Below are positions 1 through 7,606 of a DNA stretch of 10,581 nucleotides, in pieces. The first letter of the stretch is position 1; every line of letters begins with the position of its first letter. Source of the DNA: an uncultured Clostridia bacterium (GTDB lineage Bacteria; Bacillota; Clostridia; TANB77; CAG-508); NCBI GenBank assembly GCA_947595555.1, contig CANQES010000050.1, forward strand, positions 1 to 10,581. The letters run 5' to 3'. A program made the translations under genes and the position numbers. Under the pieces are notes generated by a model. That model was not told where the DNA came from and made no database searches. It saw only the letters and a program-made list of their open reading frames with translations.

Positions 1-1159
1 CAATATAAGGTTCTCGAATTGGTCCATCACAACTAAGTTCTATTGTTGAACCTTGTGTAAAAGTACCTGCTGCCATAATAACTTTATCCTCATATCCTCC
101 CATATCACTTGGAAAAGGAATGACATTTGAATCAATTGGAGAACCTTTTTGTATCCCCTGACAAAATCTAATAAGCTTTTCTTCAGATCCTAAATGAATT
201 GTTTGAACAATGTCTGCTCTTGGCTCATCATATTTTGGTTCTACCTTATAATTTAATTTTTCTAGCATTCTACTAGCAAATATCATTGTTTTCAAACTAC
301 CTGCAACAACACTTGGTGCAAAAAATAATCCTTTTAATAATAAAGTATTTTGATTTAAAGATGGTCCTATTTCTTTTCCTATACCTGGTGATGTTAATCT
401 TTCAGCACATAACTCAATCAATTCTTTTTTTCCTGTAATATATGCCCCTGATGTTGCAATTCCAGCTCCTAGATTTTTCATGAGCGATCCTACAGCAATA
501 TCAGCTCCTATTTCAATCGGTTCCCTATCTTGTACAAACTCCCCATAACAATTATCTACCATAATTATTACATCACTATTTACTTCGCGTATTTCTCTAA
601 TCACTCTTTCTATTTGCTCTATTCGCAAACTTTTTCGAGTAGAATATCCTCTTGATCTTTGAATGTCAACTAATTTTATATCATGTCTTTTTAATCTCTC
701 TTTTATTCTATCAATATCAAAATCATTTTCCTTTAAATCTATTTGTTCATATTTAATTTGATATGCTTTCAAAGAACTTTTACTCTCTTCTTTTCCTATC
801 CCTATTACAGTTTGCAGAGTATCATATGGTTCTCCTGTAATGCTCAACATTATATCTCCCGGTCTTAATAAAGCAGACAATGTTACTGCTAATGCATGTG
901 TTCCAGATATCAATTGAGTTCTAACTAAACTATCTTCTGCTTTAAAAATGTGACTATAAATTTCTTCTATCTTGTTTCTTCCTGGTTCATCTATCCCATA
1001 TCCAGTAGAAGAATTTAAATGTGCTTCTTGTAGTTGGCATTCTTGAAATGCATTTAATACTTTTTCACTATTAATTTCACATACTTTGTCAATTTTCTCT
1101 AATATAGGTTTTATATCTCTTTGCACTTCTGCTGAAATTTCTGACATATCTTGCTTCAT
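1..1159 (-). CDS. Methionine gamma-lyase-like PLP enzyme (aluminium resistance family), 3' end cut by the window edge
   Basis: About 386 residues are visible; the C-terminus lies beyond base 1. The reading MKQDMSEISAEVQRDIKPIL begins at 1159, with AGAAGAGG (1169-1176, read on minus) placed suitably upstream; the next ATG (Met5, 1147) is less well placed. Fold-type I PLP features are visible: SGTHA near residues 85-89 (phosphate-binding loop), VDNCYGEF at 201-208 (Asp202 expected to contact the PLP ring nitrogen), and SLMKNLGAG at 225-233, where Lys228 should form the Schiff base. These match the Met_gamma_lyase/YnbB-type family, usually a little over 400 residues, so only a few dozen residues are missing. 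Family members are annotated as aluminium resistance proteins or cystathionine beta-lyase/methionine gamma-lyase-like enzymes; the true substrate is generally unproven. The protein is probably cytosolic, since no signal peptide is seen. It sits downstream of the adhesin gene on the same strand but behind a terminator-like hairpin and its own promoter, so it is probably transcribed independently. Confidence 0.9.
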   Translation of the reverse strand, partial: MKQDMSEISAEVQRDIKPILEKIDKVCEINSEKVLNAFQECQLQEAHLNSSTGYGIDEPGRNKIEEIYSHIFKAEDSLVRTQLISGTHALAVTLSALLRPGDIMLSITGEPYDTLQTVIGIGKEESKSSLKAYQIKYEQIDLKENDFDIDRIKERLKRHDIKLVDIQRSRGYSTRKSLRIEQIERVIREIREVNSDVIIMVDNCYGEFVQDREPIEIGADIAVGSLMKNLGAGIATSGAYITGKKELIELCAERLTSPGIGKEIGPSLNQNTLLLKGLFFAPSVVAGSLKTMIFASRMLEKLNYKVEPKYDEPRADIVQTIHLGSEEKLIRFCQGIQKGSPIDSNVIPFPSDMGGYEDKVIMAAGTFTQGSTIELSCDGPIREPYI

Positions 1160-1194
1160 TCTTATATACCTCTTCTGTTTTTTATTACATCATC

Positions 1195-1223
1195 ATTTTA
1201 CTACATTTTTATTTATTTTACAA
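1195..1223 (-). promoter_or_regulatory. Putative sigma-A promoter of the PLP enzyme gene
   Basis: On the minus strand TTGTAA (1218-1223) is followed after 17 bp by TAAAAT (1195-1200). It lies between the hairpin at 1241-1275 and the ribosome binding site at 1169-1176, which gives a short leader. The match is good but the DNA is very AT-rich, so chance similarity is possible. Confidence 0.55.
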
Positions 1224-1234
1224 TCATTTATAAC

Positions 1235-1275
1235 AAAAAAATTAAGGATTATGGGGCCGTCCCCAAATCCTTAAT
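1235..1275 (-). terminator. GGGGACGG hairpin acting as adhesin gene terminator (palindromic repeat copy 1)
   Basis: The stem is GGATT-A-TGGGG, loop CCGT, then CCCCAAATCC (1246-1270), with one bulged A, extended outward by ATTAA/TTAAT pairs to 1241-1275. On the minus strand it lies 10 bases after the adhesin stop codon and runs into a T7 tract (1235-1241), the layout of a rho-independent terminator. The same 29 bp (1244-1272) recur exactly at 10405-10433. Confidence 0.75.
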
Positions 1276-1284
1276 CTTTAATTT

Positions 1285-4200
1285 TTATAATACACGTTTT
1301 TTTATTAAGATAATTCCTCCTGCAATTGTTACTAGAACTATAAATCCTAATGCGAAGTATGTTGCTCCTTTACCAGTACCAATTGTTAGCATTACTGGTG
1401 CGTCATCTATGTCATCTTCTCTATCTTTCTTATTGTCTGGTGTTGAGTCTCTATCTGGTACTCCCTTGTCGTTATAATCTTCTGAAATTTCTGCTGTATT
1501 ATCCATAACGCCCATGTTATTTTGATTATTTACCCATGTAAGAAGTACTTGCACTTCTGCATGTTCTCCTGGTTGTAATAATGTATTTTCTAATTGTCTA
1601 GTAGATATAATATTATTTCCTTCATCTGTCCAATTTGGGTTATCAGCTGCTACAAATTTTAATCCATTTGGTATATAGTCTGTTATTTCTTTTGCATAAC
1701 CTGCTATATCTCCTTCATTAGTAACTCTAATTGAATATCTAAATTTAACTGTTACTTTATCTAATTTTTTTCTATGAATTTCTACTTTTACTACACCTTC
1801 TGGATCATCATATGGTTGATGTCCTGTTTGTGTTACTGTTTCTTTTCCATTTTCAATAACAATTGCTTGTGTCACCCATTTTCTTAATGATAAATCAAAT
1901 TCTTTCAATTCTACAAACTCTTGATCTTGGTCATCTTCACCATCATTCCATTCGTCTGGTGTTGAGTCTTTGTCTTCTACAGGATTTCCATCTTTATCTG
2001 TATCGTCTGTTATTTGTGCTGAGTTAACTAGAATTTTATTAGAACTATTTGGCTCCACAATTCTAAAAGCTATTTTTACATCTTTATAGTCTGGATTTGT
2101 CTCTGTAATGTCTCCTTCAGCATTAAATGCTTTTAACAATGCTGGATTTTCTCCTTCATCATCTCCCATACGTGCTTCGCCTTGGTCTTTAGATAAATAA
2201 TCTGTCACTACTGTTTTTGCATTTTGTACGTTCTTTGTTTCCTTTCCATTAGCATCATACATTATCCATCTATATTCTATATTTGTTGCATTTTGTGGTA
2301 AAAACTCCAATCCATCTGGAATATCATCAGATATCTCACTTGCATAACCGTCTATTTTACCTTCGTTATATACTCTTATTGTATATGTTACAATGTCTCC
2401 TTGTACAACTCCAACTGGCTCTTTTGAATGCTCATATTTTATTTGTCCATTCTCTTGTTTTGTTGGTTGTGGTACTCTAGTGTCCACATTTTCCTCATTA
2501 ACTTTTGTTATGAATTTTCTTAATGCTAAGTCAAATTCTTTTAATTTTACAAATTCTTGATCTTGATCGTCTTCACCATCATTCCATTCGTCTGGTTTTG
2601 AGTCTTCGTCATCTATAGGACTTCCATTCTTATCTGTATCGTCTGTTATTTGTGCTGAGTTAACTAAAATTCTATCAGAACTATTTGGTTCTACAATTTT
2701 AAAAGCTATTTTTACATCTTTATAGTCTGGATTTGTCTCTGTAATACCTTCGTCAGAATTAAACGCTTTTAGTAATGCTGGATTTTCTCCTTCAACATCT
2801 CCCTTACGTGCTTCGCCTTGGGCTTTAGATAGATAATCTGTCACTACTTTTTCTGCATTTTGTGCATCATTTGTTTTTTCTCCATTAGCATCATACATTA
2901 CCCATCTATATTCTATATTTGTCGCATTTTGTGGTAAAAACTCCAATCCATCTGGAATATCATCAGCTATCTCACTTGCATAACCATCTATTTTACCTTC
3001 GTTATATACTCTTATTGTATATGTTACAATATCTCCTTGTGCAACCTCAACTGGCTCTTTTGAATGCTCATATTTTATTTGTCCGTTTTCTTGTTTTGTT
3101 GGTTGTGGCACTCTCGTGTCTACATTTTCTTCATTAACTTTTGTTATGAATTTTCTTAAAGCTAAGTCAAATTCTTTTAATTTTACAAATTCTTGATCTT
3201 GATCGTCTTCACCATCATTCCATTCGTCTGGTTTTGAGTCTTCGTCATCTATAGGACTTCCATTCTTATCTGTATCGTCTGTTATTTGTGCTGAGTTAAC
3301 TAAAATTCTATCAGAACTATTTGGTTCTACAATTTTAAAAGCTATTTTTACATCTTTATAGTCTGGATTTGTCTCTGTAATACCTTCGTCAGAATTAAAC
3401 GCTTTTAGTAATGCTGGATTTTCTCCTTCAACATCTCCCTTACGTGCTTCGCCTTGGGCTTTAGATAGATAATCTGTCACTACTTTTTCTGCATTTTGTG
3501 CATCATTTGTTTTTTCTCCATTAGCATCATACATTACCCATCTATATTCTATATTTGTCGCATTTTGTGGTAAAAACTCCAATCCATCTGGAATATCATC
3601 AGCTATCTCACTTGCATAACCATCTATTTTACCTTCGTTATATACTCTTATTGTATATGTTACAATATCTCCTTGTGCAACCTCAACTGGCTCTTTTGAA
3701 TGCTCATATTTTATTTGTCCGTTTTCTTGTTTTGTTGGCTTTGGCACTCTCGTGTCTACATTTTCTTCATTAACTTTTGTTATAAATTTTCTTAATGCTA
3801 AGTCAAATTTTTTTACAACTACTTTTTCAAAATCATCATCATCTTCTTGATGTTCATTGTATTCAGGTAAGTCTTTATCTTCTGGTTTTTCTAAATTATC
3901 CTCAACTGAATCTCTATCTTTTGCTGGTTTATGCTTTTCATCTTCATATTTTGTAATGTCTGCAATATTTGTAACATTTTGATTTACTTTTACAGTGTCT
4001 TTTAAACGACACATAATTGGAACATCTTTAAAATATAACTTATATTTTTCTGCTTCATTGGTTACTGGTTCATTAAGTTCTGCTTTTTTAATTAGTTGAT
4101 TAGCAAGATAATCTGTTGTTACCGTTCTTCCATCTTCAGATACTGACCAATTATATTTTTTATTGAATTCTCCATCTACAAATTCCAAATATTCTGGTAA

Positions 4201-7200
4201 GTGATCTTTTATTTCTCCTGCATAACCATCTAAACTTCCTTCATTATATACTCTTAGCATGTAAACGATATAATCATTCTTTTTGACTTCTACTGGTTCC
4301 TTTGAATGTTCATATGTTGCAGTTGAAATTACATTTCCTTCTTCATCTAATGTATTTAACTTAGAAGTATTTACACTTGGTTGTCTTTCATAAGAAAATT
4401 CCCCTTCATCTACCTCACTATCTTCGCTTACTTCTACAATAAATTTTCTTAACGCTAAGTCAAAAGATTCTACAATAAGATTATCATAATCTTCATCATC
4501 TTCTTCATATACTGGCCATTTATTATCGTCTTTGTAAAATTCATCACTGTTTTGTTTTGTCCATGTATCTTCATCTTTTCCTGGATGAGAATCTCTATCT
4601 GTTATGTCATTTCCGTTTTTATCGATATGTTCTGATATTGCTGCTTCATTTCTTATAATAGATTTTATATTTGTTGAAATTACTCTTAATTTTATCGCTA
4701 TATCTCTATATGAAATGTCTTTTTCTTCTTTAGTTCCATCATTTTTTCCAAATGCTTTAATTAGAGTTGGATTCAATGTTGTCTCATTTTCTTTTGATAA
4801 ATATGTTGAAGAAATTCGAATGATTCTGTCTCTTTGTTCATTATATTCAAAATCTCCCCATAAGTAATCTTGGTTAAATACAATTGCTTCTTTTTCTTCA
4901 CTTGTTAAGTCTTGATCATTTTCTAATTCTTCTCCACGTTTATCTGACCATATTAATTCTAATCCTTCTGGTATATCTTCTACTATTTTTTGAGCATAAC
5001 CATCAATAGTACCTTCATTATATACTCTAATTGTATATGTAACAATATCTCCTAATTTCACCGTAATTGGATCTTTATTCATCGTATATTTAGCTGTATG
5101 TCCCGTCATATTTCCACTTTCATCTGTTCTATTTAAATTACTTACATCAACTTTTTCAATTCTTTTTGGCTCTGGTTCATCATTAACTGCTGAAATATAC
5201 TTAATTAATTTTAAATCAAATGCTTCTGGTAGCATTTTTACTTTTTCAAAGTCATCATCGTCTTGTTCACCTTTAAAGTATGGAATGTTTCCATCTACTG
5301 GTGGTACAGGCTCTGGATTTTCTGCATGTCCTTTGTAATTTGGCATATTATCATTTGAAACACTTGGACTGTTTGATGTTTGTGAATCTATATCACTATC
5401 TGTAATAGCTCCTCCACCTTCTGCTTCTGCATCAAATGCTTCTGATATCCATGCTATATTTGTTAAAATTTTACTATTATTTTGGTCTGGTTTAGCTGTT
5501 ATTTCACATGTTATCTCAACACTTTCACTTTTTGGATCTCCACTTCCTGAATAAGCTTGTAAACTTTCTTCTACACCATCTTTTCTTCTTAAATATACGA
5601 TATTTGTACTTTCATCATATGGATGTGCAGGATCTATTTCATAATTTCCTATTATACTATTTTCTACAAGTTTTAATCCTGCTGGCAATTGGTCTACTAT
5701 TTTTGTAGCATAACCATTTTTCTCTCCTTCGTTATAAATAGTTATGTTATAAGTTACTTTATCTCCTGAACATACTATTAAAGGATCTTTTCTATGTTTA
5801 TATGTTGCTGTTGTTCCATCAGGTGAAGTCAAAGTACTTTCATCAATATCAGGATTTCTTGTATTTTCAATAGCTGTTCCATTTATTTTTGTTATATATT
5901 TTCTCAAAGCTAAATCAAATTTCTTTTCTGGTTCCTTTGGTGTCGCTGTTAAATTAACTTCACTTGATAATGAAGTTTCTTTTAGTTCAACAAGTGGTTG
6001 TTCATTTGGAATTTCTGTTGATGCCCATAATATCATGTCTGTATTTCTATAATTAAACTTCACATTAATTGATACTGTATTTACATCACTTTTTGGAATT
6101 GAGATATAAAAATCTTCCCCTAATGTTTCTTTTATACTATCTACTTGATCAGTTTTATTTTTTAATATAGTATAACTTTCATTTGGTAAATCATTAACTT
6201 TTACAGTAAAATCTATTGTATATGGTAAAGCATTAGCTGTATTTTCTGTAATATGAATTGGTCCTATTAAATAATTTCCATCGCTTATTTCATATCCTAA
6301 AGTTCCTTTATTTTGAGATACTGATGGTGTTGTTACTGTTGCAGGAGCACTTGTAGTAGCTGCTGCACTAGTGTATTTATTAGCATTTGCTTTTGCTTGT
6401 TCAATAATATATTTATATAACATATGTGCTTGAAAAGCTCTAAGTTGTCCTCTAGTATTTCCCATTTCATCATTATCTGTATTTAGTCTATAATTACTCA
6501 AGGCATCATAACTCTCTCCACCATTTGAACTATATGTTAGCCAAGATTCATTTTCTCCTTCAGCTGTATGATCGTATTTATTATCTTCTTCTTCATAATT
6601 TGTAAAATACCAAATCGCCGCCTGTTGAACTGCAACAATATCATTATCCGTCAAAGGATATTTATCACTTTTAATGTCCATAATTTTCTGAATTGCAGAT
6701 GCGTCATCTTCTTTCATTGCTTGACTAATAATATTATTTTTTAAGTTTTGTTTTTCTGCTTCAGTAGATTTGCCTGGTATATATAGCATATCTAATGCTG
6801 CTAAAAGTGCATCATAACGTTTAACATTTCCACTTTTTCCATCTGGAATTGTTTTATCTTCTACTAAACCTTTAAATACATCGTTTGTTGATGGATGTTG
6901 TGCTATTTCTCCTCTTTCAGTTTTCATATTATATGAAACATTATAACGTTGCCTATTATTCTTAACATTATTAGCCATATCAGTAAATCCAACGCCTGCT
7001 TTTACGCAATAAAAATCAACTGTCGAATGTGTTTCTGTTGATTCGTCAGCATATTCAACAATATTATATATCTTAGCCCCACCTGAACCAGGAGTATTTA
7101 TTCCATATCCCATATAGAATTCTTCATCTGGACTATCTTCTTTTTTATCTTTATTTCTTTCCATAACTGGTAATATTCCCATAATACGAATATCGCCGAT

Positions 7201-7230
7201 CTGTATAAATAGTTTGTGCATATACAGCAT
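1285..7230 (-). CDS. Giant thioester / isopeptide-domain surface adhesin (body frame; true start at 7300 in another frame)
   Basis: This open frame gives 1,981 residues. A thioester domain spans about residues 38-285: Cys75 in DFYCVKAG pairs with Gln203 (or Gln202) in VQQAAIWYF, resembling the Cys and TQxA/QxAIW motifs of Gram-positive thioester adhesins, which can bond covalently to host surface amines. An Ala/Thr/Ser/Pro linker (288-305) and a beta-rich region (310-430) follow. Seven DUF11/Cna-like domains start near residues 437, 670, 922, 1141, 1353, 1565 and 1777. Each has FDLxLxK, NEGxxxGYA and xNxAxI, giving a candidate Lys/Glu/Asn isopeptide triad (for example K1148, E1199, N1312), and each ends in a D-rich stretch. 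The C-terminus has a hydrophobic span (about 1956-1976) and KKR, with TIGTG (1949-1953) where LPXTG would be expected. The first ATG at 7230 has no convincing ribosome binding site and yields no signal peptide. The export signal is encoded upstream in another frame, so the gene appears frameshifted between 7242 and 7151. Host ligand unknown. Confidence 0.9.
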   Translation of the reverse strand: MLYMHKLFIQIGDIRIMGILPVMERNKDKKEDSPDEEFYMGYGINTPGSGGAKIYNIVEYADESTETHSTVDFYCVKAGVGFTDMANNVKNNRQRYNVSYNMKTERGEIAQHPSTNDVFKGLVEDKTIPDGKSGNVKRYDALLAALDMLYIPGKSTEAEKQNLKNNIISQAMKEDDASAIQKIMDIKSDKYPLTDNDIVAVQQAAIWYFTNYEEEDNKYDHTAEGENESWLTYSSNGGESYDALSNYRLNTDNDEMGNTRGQLRAFQAHMLYKYIIEQAKANANKYTSAAATTSAPATVTTPSVSQNKGTLGYEISDGNYLIGPIHITENTANALPYTIDFTVKVNDLPNESYTILKNKTDQVDSIKETLGEDFYISIPKSDVNTVSINVKFNYRNTDMILWASTEIPNEQPLVELKETSLSSEVNLTATPKEPEKKFDLALRKYITKINGTAIENTRNPDIDESTLTSPDGTTATYKHRKDPLIVCSGDKVTYNITIYNEGEKNGYATKIVDQLPAGLKLVENSIIGNYEIDPAHPYDESTNIVYLRRKDGVEESLQAYSGSGDPKSESVEITCEITAKPDQNNSKILTNIAWISEAFDAEAEGGGAITDSDIDSQTSNSPSVSNDNMPNYKGHAENPEPVPPVDGNIPYFKGEQDDDDFEKVKMLPEAFDLKLIKYISAVNDEPEPKRIEKVDVSNLNRTDESGNMTGHTAKYTMNKDPITVKLGDIVTYTIRVYNEGTIDGYAQKIVEDIPEGLELIWSDKRGEELENDQDLTSEEKEAIVFNQDYLWGDFEYNEQRDRIIRISSTYLSKENETTLNPTLIKAFGKNDGTKEEKDISYRDIAIKLRVISTNIKSIIRNEAAISEHIDKNGNDITDRDSHPGKDEDTWTKQNSDEFYKDDNKWPVYEEDDEDYDNLIVESFDLALRKFIVEVSEDSEVDEGEFSYERQPSVNTSKLNTLDEEGNVISTATYEHSKEPVEVKKNDYIVYMLRVYNEGSLDGYAGEIKDHLPEYLEFVDGEFNKKYNWSVSEDGRTVTTDYLANQLIKKAELNEPVTNEAEKYKLYFKDVPIMCRLKDTVKVNQNVTNIADITKYEDEKHKPAKDRDSVEDNLEKPEDKDLPEYNEHQEDDDDFEKVVVKKFDLALRKFITKVNEENVDTRVPKPTKQENGQIKYEHSKEPVEVAQGDIVTYTIRVYNEGKIDGYASEIADDIPDGLEFLPQNATNIEYRWVMYDANGEKTNDAQNAEKVVTDYLSKAQGEARKGDVEGENPALLKAFNSDEGITETNPDYKDVKIAFKIVEPNSSDRILVNSAQITDDTDKNGSPIDDEDSKPDEWNDGEDDQDQEFVKLKEFDLALRKFITKVNEENVDTRVPQPTKQENGQIKYEHSKEPVEVAQGDIVTYTIRVYNEGKIDGYASEIADDIPDGLEFLPQNATNIEYRWVMYDANGEKTNDAQNAEKVVTDYLSKAQGEARKGDVEGENPALLKAFNSDEGITETNPDYKDVKIAFKIVEPNSSDRILVNSAQITDDTDKNGSPIDDEDSKPDEWNDGEDDQDQEFVKLKEFDLALRKFITKVNEENVDTRVPQPTKQENGQIKYEHSKEPVGVVQGDIVTYTIRVYNEGKIDGYASEISDDIPDGLEFLPQNATNIEYRWIMYDANGKETKNVQNAKTVVTDYLSKDQGEARMGDDEGENPALLKAFNAEGDITETNPDYKDVKIAFRIVEPNSSNKILVNSAQITDDTDKDGNPVEDKDSTPDEWNDGEDDQDQEFVELKEFDLSLRKWVTQAIVIENGKETVTQTGHQPYDDPEGVVKVEIHRKKLDKVTVKFRYSIRVTNEGDIAGYAKEITDYIPNGLKFVAADNPNWTDEGNNIISTRQLENTLLQPGEHAEVQVLLTWVNNQNNMGVMDNTAEISEDYNDKGVPDRDSTPDNKKDREDDIDDAPVMLTIGTGKGATYFALGFIVLVTIAGGIILIKKRVL
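1903..3810 (-). repeat. Three tandem 636-bp repeats inside the adhesin gene (domains 4-6)
   Basis: The units are 3175-3810 (domain 4), 2539-3174 (domain 5) and 1903-2538 (domain 6), each exactly 212 codons. By eye, the first two match without a difference over about 578 bp (2525-3102 against 3161-3738). Their proteins differ only at the first residue (Lys/Glu) and at a Lys/Gln near position 24. The third unit is more diverged, with roughly two dozen amino acid changes. The pattern implies recent in-frame duplication or gene conversion. Domains 1-3 and 7 are homologous but not DNA-level repeats. Confidence 0.95.
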
Positions 7231-7300
7231 TTTGAGATAATATTATCACCATTAATATAGCAATTGCGCTTAAACTAAATACAATTCTTTTCAAGTTCAT
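7151..7300 (-). CDS. Signal peptide and true start of the adhesin, out of frame with its body
   Basis: A 49-codon frame begins at ATG 7300 after a strong AAAGGAG site and reads MNLKRIVFSLSAIAILMVII and onward: a basic n-region, a hydrophobic core, and the cleavage-like motif AVYA|Q at residues 25-29. It continues through RRYSYYGNITSYGKK and stops at TAA 7151-7153. The adhesin body frame overlaps it from 7242 downward and is offset by one nucleotide. Skipping one base in the A-rich stretch near 7151-7162 would join them (SYGKNKDKKEDSP) into one exported protein of about 2,004 residues. I therefore read this as the first exon-like piece of the adhesin gene, not as a separate small gene. The break may be a real mutation, an on/off switch, a programmed +1 shift, or a sequence error. 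Confidence 0.8.
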   Translation of the reverse strand: MNLKRIVFSLSAIAILMVIILSQNAVYAQTIYTDRRYSYYGNITSYGKK

Positions 7301-7315
7301 TTTTTTTCTCCTTTA
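7294..7315 (-). promoter_or_regulatory. Ribosome binding site that fixes the adhesin start at 7300
   Basis: Read on minus, TTTAAAGGAG is followed by eight A/T bases and ATG at 7300. This is the best translation start in the region and lies upstream of a textbook signal peptide. The ATG that opens the long body frame (7230) has no such site. This decides the start and reveals the frame conflict. Confidence 0.85.
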
Positions 7316-7342
7316 AATAATAATTTTTCTTCATGCATTTTT

Positions 7343-7370
7343 ATTTTACTCTTTTTTTCAGCTAAGTCAA
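7343..7370 (-). promoter_or_regulatory. Proximal promoter of the adhesin gene
   Basis: On minus, TTGACT (7365-7370) and TAAAAT (7343-7348) are separated by 16 bp. Transcription would start near 7336, giving a leader of about 36 nt before ATG 7300. This is the stronger -35 match of the two adhesin promoters. Confidence 0.65.
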
Positions 7371-7464
7371 TAGATATTTTTTCCTTATTTTTTATGTTAT
7401 ATTTATTTTATCTACGGAAATAAACTTTGAACATTTATTTTGTAAAAAATATACTCACATTACA

Positions 7465-7493
7465 ATTATATTACATTTTAGCTACAAAATCAA
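7465..7493 (-). promoter_or_regulatory. Distal promoter of the adhesin gene
   Basis: On minus, TTGATT (7488-7493) and a perfect TATAAT (7465-7470) are 17 bp apart. Transcription from here would give a leader of about 160 nt and pass through the proximal promoter. Two promoters in tandem suggest layered control of the adhesin, but no operator is identified. Confidence 0.6.
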
Positions 7494-7552
7494 GTTTTTA
7501 CGTTAATTATTTTTACTTTTTCTTATATCCGTAATAATTTTTCATTTTTTTA

Positions 7553-7582
7553 TTGTAAAAATCATAAAAGCAATTCTATTAC
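7553..7582 (+). promoter_or_regulatory. Weak candidate promoter of the carboxypeptidase gene
   Basis: TTGTAA (7553-7558) and TATTAC (7577-7582) with an 18-bp spacer, just upstream of the ribosome binding site at 7596-7602. The -10 is a poor match, and the leader would be only about 18 nt. Other AT-rich hexamers nearby could serve instead. Confidence 0.3.
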
Positions 7583-7606
7583 CATATATTTTGATAGGTG
7601 ATAAAA

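Larger units (their letters stand above)
7301..7606. other. Divergent intergenic region between the adhesin and carboxypeptidase genes
   Basis: 306 bp, extremely AT-rich, with no open frame of coding character. It holds two minus-strand promoters for the adhesin and one weaker plus-strand candidate (TTGTAA 7553-7558, 18 bp, TATTAC 7577-7582) for the carboxypeptidase. I see no tRNA, riboswitch core or clear operator. Confidence 0.7.

Noticed and set aside
1086..1477. Two plus-strand open frames over the end of the adhesin and the start of the PLP enzyme
   Set aside because: They overlap well-supported minus-strand genes, have no ribosome binding site and read as low-complexity hydrophobic sequence, as expected from the reverse of AT-rich coding DNA.
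2283..3773. Three similar plus-strand frames (about 65-72 residues) starting at 2283, 2919 and 3555
   Set aside because: They recur every 636 bp only because they lie antisense to the tandem repeat of the adhesin; no independent start signals.
1285..7300. Calling the adhesin a plain pseudogene
   Set aside because: After the single frame break the frame is open for nearly 6 kb with all seven triads conserved and no internal stops, so decay is not established; error or switching is as likely.
7301..7606. Riboswitch or small RNA in the divergent intergenic region
   Set aside because: Long enough, but almost purely A/T with no conserved riboswitch core or stable GC-containing stems that I can see.
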